A stretch of 53,852 nucleotides of DNA, taken from the NCBI GenBank assembly GCA_016235765.1, contig JACRIZ010000027.1:1-53852 (forward strand). The letters are read 5' to 3'. This DNA comes from Rhodocyclales bacterium. GTDB lineage: Bacteria > Pseudomonadota > Gammaproteobacteria > Burkholderiales > Rhodocyclaceae. This document shows, in pieces, positions 47,318 to 53,852 of this stretch. How positions within the stretch are numbered: the first letter of the stretch is position 1; every line of letters begins with the position of its first letter. The notes beneath the pieces were generated by a model. That model saw only the letters and a program-made list of their open reading frames with translations. It was not told where the DNA came from and did not search any database. The translations under genes and the position numbers were made by a program.

Positions 47318-48597
47318 GGCAGGAACAGCCGGGCGGCGGCTGTCGGGTTGGCTGGAAAGTAGAAGTGCATGTAGCTCGCCGTGAGGCGGCAGACGCGATA
47401 GAGCGCCTCGGTGCTCTTGCCGGCGCTGCGCGTGGCCTGTGCGATGGGCGCGAGCGCGGTATCGGCGGTCGAGAAATGGAAGGTGTGGCCGGTGAGCCTG
47501 CCCTCGGGCAGTTCGGCCTCGAGCATGCCCAGGCCGGCGAGCTTCGTCTGCATGCGTACGCTGCCGGACAGCAGGCCGAACATGGCATGCGCGGCACCGC
47601 TCGTCTCGTGCAGCGTCTCGAAGCAGGCCATCATGCCGCCGCACTCGGCGAGCAGCGGTTTGCCGGCGGCGACGTGCGTGGCGAGCGATTCGCGCATGCC
47701 GCGGTTGGCGGCGATGGCGGGGCCGTGCAATTCCGGGTAGCCGCCCGGCAGCCAGACGGCGTCGCATTCGGGCAGCGTGGCATCGGCGAGCGGCGAGAAG
47801 TAGGCGAGCTTCGCGCCCATCGCCTCCAGGCATTCGACGTTGGCCGGGTAAAGGAAGCAGAACGCAGCGTCGCGGGCGACGGCGATGGACTTGTCGGCGA
47901 GAAGTTCCGGAAAAGTCAGCCGTGGTGATGCGCCGATCTCGACGGCCGGCGACAACCCGGCGGCGGGCGTCGCGGCGAGCAGGTCGGCCATGCGCTCGAT
48001 GCGTGCGTCGAGGTCCGCGATCTCGGCAGCAGGCAGGAGGCCGAGGTGGCGCTCGGGCATGGCGGCCTCGAGGTCGCGCGGCAGCGCCCCCGCCCAGACA
48101 ATGTCCGCCGGCAGCGTCGCGCGGCAAAGTTCGCCGTGGTAATCGCTGCCGACGCGATTGGCCAGCACGTGGGTGATGGGTGCGCCGTCCCGATAGTGTT
48201 TCAGGCCCCAGGCGACGGCGCCGAAGCTGCCGGCCATCGCGGATGCGTCGATCACCAGCAGGACGGGCAGGCCGAGCCGGCGCGCCAGTTCGGCGGAGTC
48301 CGGCTCGCCGTCGTGCAGGCCCATCACGCCCTCGACGAGGATCAGGTCGGCGCCTTCGGCGGCGCGCGCCAGGCGCCAGCGCGCATCGTCCTCGCCGCAC
48401 ATGCGGAAGTCGATGTTCTCGCAAGCGTGCCCGGACGCGAGCGCGTGGATCTGCGGGTCGAGGAAGTCCGGTCCGCATTTGAACACGCGCACCTTGCGGC
48501 CCAGCCGCGTGTGCAGCCGCGCCAGTGCCGCGACCACGGTGGTTTTGCCGTGGCCGGAAGCCGGCGCGGCGATCAGCAGGGCCGGAGCGGCTACCAC
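47314..48597 (-). CDS. cobB: Cobyrinate a,c-diamide synthase CobB/CbiA
   Basis: ATP- and glutamine-dependent amidation of side chains a and c of (hydrogeno)byrinate or cobyrinate. 427 residues: N-terminal dethiobiotin-synthetase-like domain with P-loop APASGHGKTTVV, FKCGPDFLDPQIH, LILVEGVMGLHDG, and a C-terminal class I glutaminase-like domain with nucleophile Cys in LAECGGMMACFE and SYMHFYF near the end. The start is GTG at 48597, overlapping the cobO stop by 7 bases. Sequence does not separate the CobB from the CbiA substrate. Confidence 0.93.
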   Translation of the reverse strand: MVAAPALLIAAPASGHGKTTVVAALARLHTRLGRKVRVFKCGPDFLDPQIHALASGHACENIDFRMCGEDDARWRLARAAEGADLILVEGVMGLHDGEPDSAELARRLGLPVLLVIDASAMAGSFGAVAWGLKHYRDGAPITHVLANRVGSDYHGELCRATLPADIVWAGALPRDLEAAMPERHLGLLPAAEIADLDARIERMADLLAATPAAGLSPAVEIGASPRLTFPELLADKSIAVARDAAFCFLYPANVECLEAMGAKLAYFSPLADATLPECDAVWLPGGYPELHGPAIAANRGMRESLATHVAAGKPLLAECGGMMACFETLHETSGAAHAMFGLLSGSVRMQTKLAGLGMLEAELPEGRLTGHTFHFSTADTALAPIAQATRSAGKSTEALYRVCRLTASYMHFYFPANPTAAARLFLP

Positions 48598-49175
48598 TCG
48601 ACCCCCGGCATCGCCTGCACGCCGGCCTGGAAGGCGTGCTTGACCAGGGTCATGTCGGTGACGGTGTCGGCGGCCTCGACCAGTTCCGTGGGCGCGGCGC
48701 GGCCGGTGACGACCAGGTGCTGCATGGCCGGGCGGGCGCGGATCGCGGCGAGCACTTCGTCGATGTCGAGCCAGCGATACTTGAGCGCGTAGGTGAATTC
48801 GTCGAGTATCACCAGCGCCACCGCCGGGTCGGCCAGCGCCAGCCTGGCCACGCCCCACGCGGCTTGCGCGGCGGCGGCATCCTTGCCGGCGTCCTGCGTC
48901 TCCCAGGTGAAGCCGGCGCCCATGACGTGCCAGGCGACACCGGGCGCGCTGCGGAAGAAAGCCTCCTCGCCGGTGTCGCTGCGGCTCTTGATGAACTGCA
49001 CCACGACGGCCTTCATGCCGTGGCCGAGCGCGCGTGCCAGGAGGCCGAAGGCGGCCGAGGACTTGCCCTTGCCGGTGCCGGTGTTGATCAGGAAGACGCC
49101 GCGCTCCTGCTTCGCGGCGGCGATGTGCCGGTCGACGACTTCCTTCTTGCGCTGCATGCGTTCGCTGTGGTCCAT
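48591..49175 (-). CDS. cobO: Corrinoid adenosyltransferase CobO/BtuR
   Basis: Transfers the adenosyl group of ATP to Co(I) corrinoids. 194 residues with the P-loop FLINTGTGKGKSSAAFGLLA near 28-47, VVQFIKS, WETQD, LVILDEFTYALKYRWLD and LVVTGRAAP. Full length for the CobA/CobO/BtuR family. It begins 2 bases after btuD ends and overlaps cobB. Confidence 0.96.
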   Translation of the reverse strand: MDHSERMQRKKEVVDRHIAAAKQERGVFLINTGTGKGKSSAAFGLLARALGHGMKAVVVQFIKSRSDTGEEAFFRSAPGVAWHVMGAGFTWETQDAGKDAAAAQAAWGVARLALADPAVALVILDEFTYALKYRWLDIDEVLAAIRARPAMQHLVVTGRAAPTELVEAADTVTDMTLVKHAFQAGVQAMPGVEW

Positions 49176-49177
49176 CG

Positions 49178-49948
49178 CTACTCCGGGACGAAGACGGTGT
49201 GAAAAAAGTCAGCCATGGCGACACGCCGCATCGGGTAGCCGTAGAGGCTGGTGAGCGTCGGCGCGTCGATGACCTCGGCCACCGGGCCGGCGATGTGGCG
49301 GCTGTCGCCGAACAGCAGCAGCGCCTGGTCGCAGTAGCGCAAGGCGAAGTTGGGGTCGTGCAGCACCATGACGATGGCGATGCCCGAGTCGCGCGCGCGC
49401 TGCGACAGCAGTTCGAGCGTGGCGATCTGGTGGTTGAGGTCGAGGTGGGCCAGCGGCTCGTCGAGCAGGTAGAGGCGAGGTGCCTGCGCCAGCAGTGCGG
49501 CGATGGCCACGCGCTGCCGCTCGCCGCCGGAGAGCGTGTGCACCTCGCGTTCCTCCATGTCCGCCAGCCCCATGTCCGCCAGCGCACGGCGCGCGATGCC
49601 GGCGTCGGTGCCGGACTCCCAGGCCCAGCGGCCGACGTGCGGGTGACGGCCGGCCAGCGCGGTTTCGAGCACGGTGCTGGCGAACGGGTCGCTGCGATCC
49701 TGGCCCAGCCAACCGCGCAGGCGCGCCGCGCTGCGCAGGCCGTGCTCCGCGTAGCTTTTGCCGTCGAGCAGCAGCGTGCCGGCGTCGGCGCCACGCAGGC
49801 CGGCCAGGGTGGACAACAGCGTCGACTTGCCGGCGCCGTTGCGACCGAGAATGGCCAGCCGCGAGCCCGGCGCGAGATCGAGGTCGAGCCCGAGGCAGAC
49901 CTTGTGCAGGCCGATGCTGACGGCGAGATCGCGCGTCTGCAGGATCAC
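49178..49948 (-). CDS. btuD: Vitamin B12 ABC transporter ATPase BtuD
   Basis: A 256-residue ATPase of the FecCD/BtuCD importer class. Walker A GRNGAGKST near 36-44, Q-loop GWLGQDR, signature LSGGERQRV near 140, Walker B LYLLDEPLAHLD, and switch His in VLHDPN. GTG start overlapping the btuC stop as GTGA. Assignment to B12 rests on the riboswitch-led operon. Confidence 0.93.
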   Translation of the reverse strand: MILQTRDLAVSIGLHKVCLGLDLDLAPGSRLAILGRNGAGKSTLLSTLAGLRGADAGTLLLDGKSYAEHGLRSAARLRGWLGQDRSDPFASTVLETALAGRHPHVGRWAWESGTDAGIARRALADMGLADMEEREVHTLSGGERQRVAIAALLAQAPRLYLLDEPLAHLDLNHQIATLELLSQRARDSGIAIVMVLHDPNFALRYCDQALLLFGDSRHIAGPVAEVIDAPTLTSLYGYPMRRVAMADFFHTVFVPE

Positions 49949-50922
49949 GGCCGGCTCCGCCCGAGCAGATAGAGGAAGACCGGCACGCCGATCAGCGCGG
50001 TGAGCACGCCGACGGGAAGCTGGATGGGCGCGACGATGCTGCGGGCGGCGGTGTCGGCGAGCACCAGCAGGCTGCCGCCCGCCAGCGCCGATGCAGGCAG
50101 CAGCAGGCGCTGGTCGTTGCCGATGGCGAGGCGTACCAGGTGCGGCACGATGAGGCCGACGAAGCCGACCGAGCCGGCGGTGGTGACGGCCCCGGCAGTG
50201 GCCAATGAGGCGGTGACGTACACGATGCGACGCAGGACCGGCACGGCGACGCCGAGCGCCAGGGCCTGTTCGGCGCCGCGCGCCAGCAGGTTCAGCTCGC
50301 GCGCGAAGGGCAGCGCCACGACGAGGGCCGCGACCAGCACGCCGAGCGCCGGCAGCGGGTTGCTCGTCTGCGACAGGTCACCCATCAGCCAGAACAGCAT
50401 GCCGTGGATCTTCTGCTCGGGCGCCAGCGTCAGGATCAGCGCCACCAGCGCGCCGCAGCCGGCGGCGACGACGACGCCGGTGAGCAGCAGGCGCGTCTGC
50501 GTCCAACTGCCGTCGCCGTGGGCCAGGCCGAACACCAGCATCATGGCCGCCAGCGCGCCGGCGAAGGCAAAGCCCGGCACCGCGAGGCCGGCCAGGCCGA
50601 GCAGCATGGCGGACAATGCGCCGACCCCGGCGCCACCGGAGATGCCCAGCACGTAAGGATCGGCGAGCGGGTTCCTGAGCAGCACCTGCATCAGCGCGCC
50701 GGCCAGTGCCAGCAGGCCGCCGCAGGCGAAGGCGGCCAGCGCGCGCGGCAGGCGCAGGTCGAAGACGATGGAATGGGCGACATTGTCGGCGCCGGCCAGC
50801 GCTGCGACGACGTCGACTATCGGCAGCGACAGGCTGCCCGCCGCGAGCGCCGCAACCATGCTCGCCACCGACAGGAGTGTCAGCGAGAGAAGAACGAGCA
50901 GGGCGCGGCGTCGCGAGGGCAT
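49945..50922 (-). CDS. btuC: Vitamin B12 ABC transporter permease BtuC
   Basis: A 325-residue FecCD-family permease with about ten TM helices. Motifs are RLPRALAAFACGGLLALAGA, LLRNPLADPYVLGISGGAG, and SVGFVGLIVPHLVRLAIG. I chose the ATG at 50922 (MPSRRRALLVLL), which starts just before TM1; the longer frame reads back into btuB. The substrate-binding partner BtuF is not encoded in this cluster. Confidence 0.94.
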   Translation of the reverse strand: MPSRRRALLVLLSLTLLSVASMVAALAAGSLSLPIVDVVAALAGADNVAHSIVFDLRLPRALAAFACGGLLALAGALMQVLLRNPLADPYVLGISGGAGVGALSAMLLGLAGLAVPGFAFAGALAAMMLVFGLAHGDGSWTQTRLLLTGVVVAAGCGALVALILTLAPEQKIHGMLFWLMGDLSQTSNPLPALGVLVAALVVALPFARELNLLARGAEQALALGVAVPVLRRIVYVTASLATAGAVTTAGSVGFVGLIVPHLVRLAIGNDQRLLLPASALAGGSLLVLADTAARSIVAPIQLPVGVLTALIGVPVFLYLLGRSRP

Positions 50923-50932
50923 GAGCGGTCCG

Positions 50933-52753
50933 CTATCGGATGCGCTGGCGCACGCCGACGAACACGCCGGCGCGCGTGGTGGCGTAGTCGGCGGCGAGTT
51001 CGTATTTCTTGTCGAAAATGTTGACGGCGCGCGCGAACAGCGTGGTGTCGGCCGAAGCGCGGTAGTCGAGGCCGGCATTGACCACGGTGTAGCCGGCGAG
51101 CTTCTGGGTATTGGCTGCATCCTCGTAGCGATGGCCGCTGGCGACCACCTCGCCGTTGACCAACCAGTCACCGAACTCCTTCGACACGGCCAGGGTCAAG
51201 TGTTCCTTGGCGCGCCGCCGCAGGTAGAGGTCGTTGCCCTCATCGCGGGCGTCGAGCCAGTCGTAGGCCACGCGCGGCCGCCAGCCCAGTCGGTTGGCCT
51301 CGACCGCGATCGTCCAACCGGTGAGCCGTGCGTTCTGCACGTTCTCCACTTGGTAGCCGAAAGGCGGCGTGACCAGCACGCTCTGGATCAGGTCGCGCAC
51401 GCGGTTGTCGAACCAGGTGACCGAACTGCGGGCGTGGCCGTTGTCCCAGGTCAGCGCGGCTTCCTTGCTGCGGCCGTGCTCGGGCTTCAGGTTCGGATTG
51501 CTGAAACCGGGATAGTAGAGCTGGTTGAAGGTCGGTGCGGAGAACGAGGTGCCTGCGCCGACGCTGGCGCGCAGGGCTGGGGTGAACTGATAGCCGTAAT
51601 AGCCCATCCCCGTGGTCCTGGCGCCGAACTGCGAATTGTCGTCGCGCCGCGCTGAAATCTGCAGGCGATGTGCGTCAAGGCGGCCTTGATAGCCGAGCAG
51701 CAGCGAGTCGACACTTCGCTCCTTGGTCGTGTATGCGGTGGTACTGTCGATGCGCTGCTCGAGCCGCTCGATTCCGGCCAGCACATCGCCCCATGGTGTA
51801 TGGAAGTCGTTCTGCCAAACGGCTTGCGCCTGCCCGGTCTGGAACACGGTCGTCGAGGTTGCCGAAGCGTGACCGGTCATGTCGTCGGTGCTGTCGGCGA
51901 TGCGCAGGGTGCTGGTCCACTGCCCCAGCCGATTGCGTGATTCGACGCCAACGCCTTGCAGCGTCTGGTAGATGCGCGCGTCGTAGTTGCCGGCGCCGAA
52001 GGCGTCGTAGCGTGACACGCTGTCGCTATAGAAGAGGTTGGCGGCCAAGTCGTGGCCTGGCGCGACCTGCACGCCGAGGCGGCCGCTGACGTTGTCCTGG
52101 CGATAGCCGTCGGCATCCGGGTGAAAGGAGCTATTGGCGCGGTTGGTCAAAGCCGAGACGCCGTCGGTCTGGAAATGGCCGGCGGTGAGGGCATAGTTCA
52201 GGACATTGCCGGAACCGGAAAGCCCGGCGGAGACATCCGAAGTATTGCGGCTGCCGGCGCTGGCCTGGACGTTGCCGCTGACGGGGCCTTCGCCGCGCCT
52301 GGTGAAGATCTGCACCACGCCGCCGATGGCCTCGGAACCGTAGAGGCTGGACACCGGGCCGCGCACGATTTCGATGCGCTCGATCTGCGAGAGCGGGATG
52401 TGCTGGACGGCGGTGTCGCCTGAGGTGGCCGAGTTGACGCGCATGCCGTCGACCAGCACCACGGTGTGGCGGCTTTCGGCGCCGCGAATCAGCAGGCTGG
52501 TGGTCTTGCCGGCGCCGCCGTTGGTGGTGAATTGCACGCCCGGCTGGCTGGCGAGCAGTTCGGGCAGGGTGGCGGCGCCGCTGGCCTCGATGTCGTCGCG
52601 GTGCAGCACGGTGACGTCGTTGAGGAGTTCGCTGGCACGGGCGGGCATGCGCGTCGCGGTGACGACGACGGCCGCCTCGTCTTCGGCGGCCAGGGTGGAA
52701 CAGGGAATGGCAAAGGCGGCCGCGAGCGCGGCGGCAATGAAACGGCGTTGCAT
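50933..52753 (-). CDS. btuB: TonB-dependent cobalamin receptor BtuB
   Basis: A 606-residue outer-membrane receptor. Signal peptide to ~22 (AAALAAAFAIPCSTLA), TonB box AAVVVTATR near 26-34, plug domain with LLASQPGVQFTTNGG, TSLLIRGAESRHTVVLVDGM and SLYGSEAIGGVVQIFTRRGE, then a 22-strand-type barrel ending in GVFVGVRQRIR. The length, close to E. coli BtuB, and the upstream cobalamin riboswitch support B12 as ligand. I chose the ATG at 52753, with GGAG ten bases upstream; longer frames run into the riboswitch. Confidence 0.95.
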   Translation of the reverse strand: MQRRFIAAALAAAFAIPCSTLAAEDEAAVVVTATRMPARASELLNDVTVLHRDDIEASGAATLPELLASQPGVQFTTNGGAGKTTSLLIRGAESRHTVVLVDGMRVNSATSGDTAVQHIPLSQIERIEIVRGPVSSLYGSEAIGGVVQIFTRRGEGPVSGNVQASAGSRNTSDVSAGLSGSGNVLNYALTAGHFQTDGVSALTNRANSSFHPDADGYRQDNVSGRLGVQVAPGHDLAANLFYSDSVSRYDAFGAGNYDARIYQTLQGVGVESRNRLGQWTSTLRIADSTDDMTGHASATSTTVFQTGQAQAVWQNDFHTPWGDVLAGIERLEQRIDSTTAYTTKERSVDSLLLGYQGRLDAHRLQISARRDDNSQFGARTTGMGYYGYQFTPALRASVGAGTSFSAPTFNQLYYPGFSNPNLKPEHGRSKEAALTWDNGHARSSVTWFDNRVRDLIQSVLVTPPFGYQVENVQNARLTGWTIAVEANRLGWRPRVAYDWLDARDEGNDLYLRRRAKEHLTLAVSKEFGDWLVNGEVVASGHRYEDAANTQKLAGYTVVNAGLDYRASADTTLFARAVNIFDKKYELAADYATTRAGVFVGVRQRIR

Positions 52754-52774
52754 GGATGCAGGACTCCCGATGAG

Positions 52775-52796
52775 CGGCGTGCAGTCCCGCACGCCG
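52775..52796 (-). terminator. Hairpin in btuB leader, possible expression platform
   Basis: CGGCGTGC and GCACGCCG form an 8-bp perfect stem with a 6-base loop, 21 bases before the btuB ATG. On the minus strand the loop reads GGGACT. No U-tract follows, so it more likely influences ribosome access than terminates transcription. Confidence 0.45.
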
Positions 52797-52879
52797 GCAC
52801 ATTGCTGAACGGAAACGCCGCGGGGAGTCATGGGCCGTGAACATCGGCTGCCGCCTCCCGCGGCACTTCCAACCGTGTC

Positions 52880-53045
52880 CATGGCCGGTCTCCGGGCTCG
52901 GAAGTCTTGACGCGTCGCCTTCCCGGAATCGCTTCCAGTGGCAGATTGACGCGCCCGCACTTCCTTACCGTTGCGGGGGCAGCACAGGCATTGCCGAAGA
53001 TGATGGCTCGGCGCACCTGTTTCCCGTTTCACCCGAACGCCCAAT
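52880..53045 (-). promoter_or_regulatory. Cobalamin riboswitch
   Basis: On the minus strand, in the right order: GGGAAACAGGTGCG (53012-53025), the core GCTGCCCCCGCAACGGTAAG (52964-52983), GCCACTGG (52935-52942), GGGAAGGCG, and the B12 box GAGCCCGGAGACCGGCC (52883-52899). This is the adenosylcobalamin class. It lies ~125 bases before btuB and should repress the whole btuB-btuC-btuD-cobO-cobB-bluB unit when B12 is plentiful. With its leader it fills most of the 437-base gap 52754-53190. Confidence 0.96.
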
Positions 53046-53082
53046 CTTGACTGAGGGCGGGCGGGCACCACGAACGGGGGCC

Positions 53083-53088
53083 ATTCTA
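53083..53088 (-). promoter_or_regulatory. Candidate -10 element for the B12 operon
   Basis: TAGAAT on the minus strand, about 40 bases before the conserved part of the cobalamin riboswitch. The -35 region (AAGACG at 16 bases) is weak. Confidence 0.4.
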
Positions 53089-53199
53089 GCATCGGGGCTA
53101 TGGTCGTCTTGCGGTTTGGCGCATGAACATGCCATGCAACCTTCAATGTCGTCGCTTACTGCTTGACCAGACAGGATTTTTCAACGACACTTGCCGGCA

Positions 53200-53394
53200 G
53201 TGGATATCGATATTTCCAACCTCGAAGCCAAAGTCGAGCGCGTCGCTGCCTTCTGCGAAGAGTTGCGCGCGGAAAATCACGCCCTGCGCGAGCGTCTTGC
53301 CGACCTCGAGCGTGAGAAGGATGCGCTGGCCGCGCGCATGACCACGGCGCGCGAGCGTATCGAGACGATCATGGACAAGCTGCCTGCCGAATGA
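53200..53394 (+). CDS. ZapB-like / TIGR02449-type coiled-coil protein
   Basis: A 64-residue, almost wholly coiled-coil protein (LEAKVERVAAFCEELRAEN, then LRERLADLEREKDALAARM). It overlaps zapA as ATGA, matching the small TIGR02449/ZapB-like proteins found upstream of zapA, likely divisome partners. The start is uncertain: GTG at 53200 and TTG at 53191 are both possible, and neither has a clear ribosome binding site. Confidence 0.82.
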   Translation: MDIDISNLEAKVERVAAFCEELRAENHALRERLADLEREKDALAARMTTARERIETIMDKLPAE

Positions 53395-53699
53395 GCGCCG
53401 CCAACACCATCGATATCGAACTGCGCGGCAAGGAATACCGCGTCGCCTGCGCGCCCGAGGAGAAGGAAGACCTGCTCGCCGTGGTCGCCTTTCTCGAATG
53501 GAAAATGGGCGAGATCGCCAAGCAGACCAAGAGCACCGGCGAGCGCCTGGCGGTGATGACGGCGCTGAATCTTGCACACGAACTGATCAGCATCAAAGAA
53601 CCTGCGACGACAATTGACGCGAAGGAAGCGCGGCGTAGAATCGCTTCCATGGAGGCGCGTCTGGATGCAGTTCTGGCTCCGCAAGAAGAGCTTTTCTAG
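53391..53699 (+). CDS. zapA: Cell division protein ZapA
   Basis: A 102-residue FtsZ-bundling protein. The N-terminal domain (IDIELRGKEYRVACAPEEKE) is followed by a long helix (LLAVVAFLEWKMGEIAKQTK, then ERLAVMTALNLAHELISI), as in ZapA. Downstream is 6S RNA, a conserved pairing in proteobacteria. Confidence 0.95.
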   Translation: MSAANTIDIELRGKEYRVACAPEEKEDLLAVVAFLEWKMGEIAKQTKSTGERLAVMTALNLAHELISIKEPATTIDAKEARRRIASMEARLDAVLAPQEELF

Positions 53700-53711
53700 G
53701 CCGCCCGCACA

Positions 53712-53852
53712 GTTTCCCTGCGGTGTTCGTTAAGGTCGTAATTCCTTTGAACCAATGTCTTCGTGACACGGTCGCCGACCATAGACGCCGCTGTTGTGAG
53801 CATCCCTAGCCGGATGCACCTGATGCGGCAGGAACGCGACCCCCCTGAACCC
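53712..53852 (+). ncRNA. ssrS: 6S RNA (ssrS), 3' end beyond window
   Basis: Begins TTTCCCTGCGGTGTTCG, continues with ATTCCTTTGAACC and GGTCGCCGACC, then the arm TTGTGAGCATCC...GGATGCACCTGATGCGG, typical of betaproteobacterial 6S RNA, which binds the sigma70 holoenzyme. Location directly after zapA agrees. About 140 bases are visible of an expected ~180; the closing 3' strand is cut off. Confidence 0.88.

Overview
The window looks like the chromosome of a GC-rich betaproteobacterium, most likely of the Rhodocyclales. This is inferred from gene content and order: a pilGHIJ-chpA pilus chemosensory operon facing thiD-thiE-hemL, a yqgE-ruvX-pyrR-pyrB-pyrC' cluster, a B12 salvage cluster, and zapA followed by 6S RNA. 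Coding density is very high. Many genes overlap by ATGA or GTGA, and no transposon, integrase, CRISPR array, tRNA or rRNA was seen.

Positions 1-10310 form the accessory part, all on the minus strand. It is a two-partner secretion locus of the contact-dependent inhibition (CDI) type in the order cdiB-cdiA-immunity. CdiA is 2070 residues, with a TPS domain, haemagglutinin repeats, a DUF637-like segment and a C-terminal toxin-like domain. That domain and the immunity gene are visibly AT-richer than their surroundings. Beyond the immunity gene lies a second, diverged copy of the middle of cdiA with no start or secretion domain; it runs off the left edge of the window, as orphan cdiA-CT modules do. 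The cdiBA transcript begins with a c-di-GMP class I riboswitch behind a near-consensus promoter. This is the most interesting observation here.

Positions 10348-18346 hold a probable single transcription unit: yqgE, ruvX, pyrR, pyrB, a catalytically dead dihydroorotase-like pyrC', then an RND efflux adaptor and pump. Positions 18380-27358 carry the twitching-motility chemosensory system (PilG, PilH, PilI, PilJ, ChpA). From 27599 come thiamine and haem genes (thiD, thiE, hemL), a dihaem cytochrome c4, a CorA transporter with an MgtE-like N-terminus, and a minus-strand envelope/housekeeping run (uppP, RNase II family, TonB-like, aroE, mtgA).

Positions 37777-46529 are mixed: an HD-GYP protein, a YkgJ-type cysteine cluster protein, a PEBP protein, a DUF4124 protein, thiC, a periplasmic carbonic anhydrase fused to an adhesin-E-like domain, MipA- and SirB-type membrane proteins, two small proteins and a dihydrouridine synthase. 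Positions 46646-53045 are a cobalamin riboswitch-controlled B12 operon (btuB, btuC, btuD, cobO, cobB, bluB). The right end holds a ZapB-like coiled coil, zapA and the start of 6S RNA.

Two second-messenger or cofactor riboswitches are therefore present. The c-di-GMP riboswitch, the HD-GYP protein and the pilus chemosensory operon all fit a surface-associated lifestyle; that link is inference.
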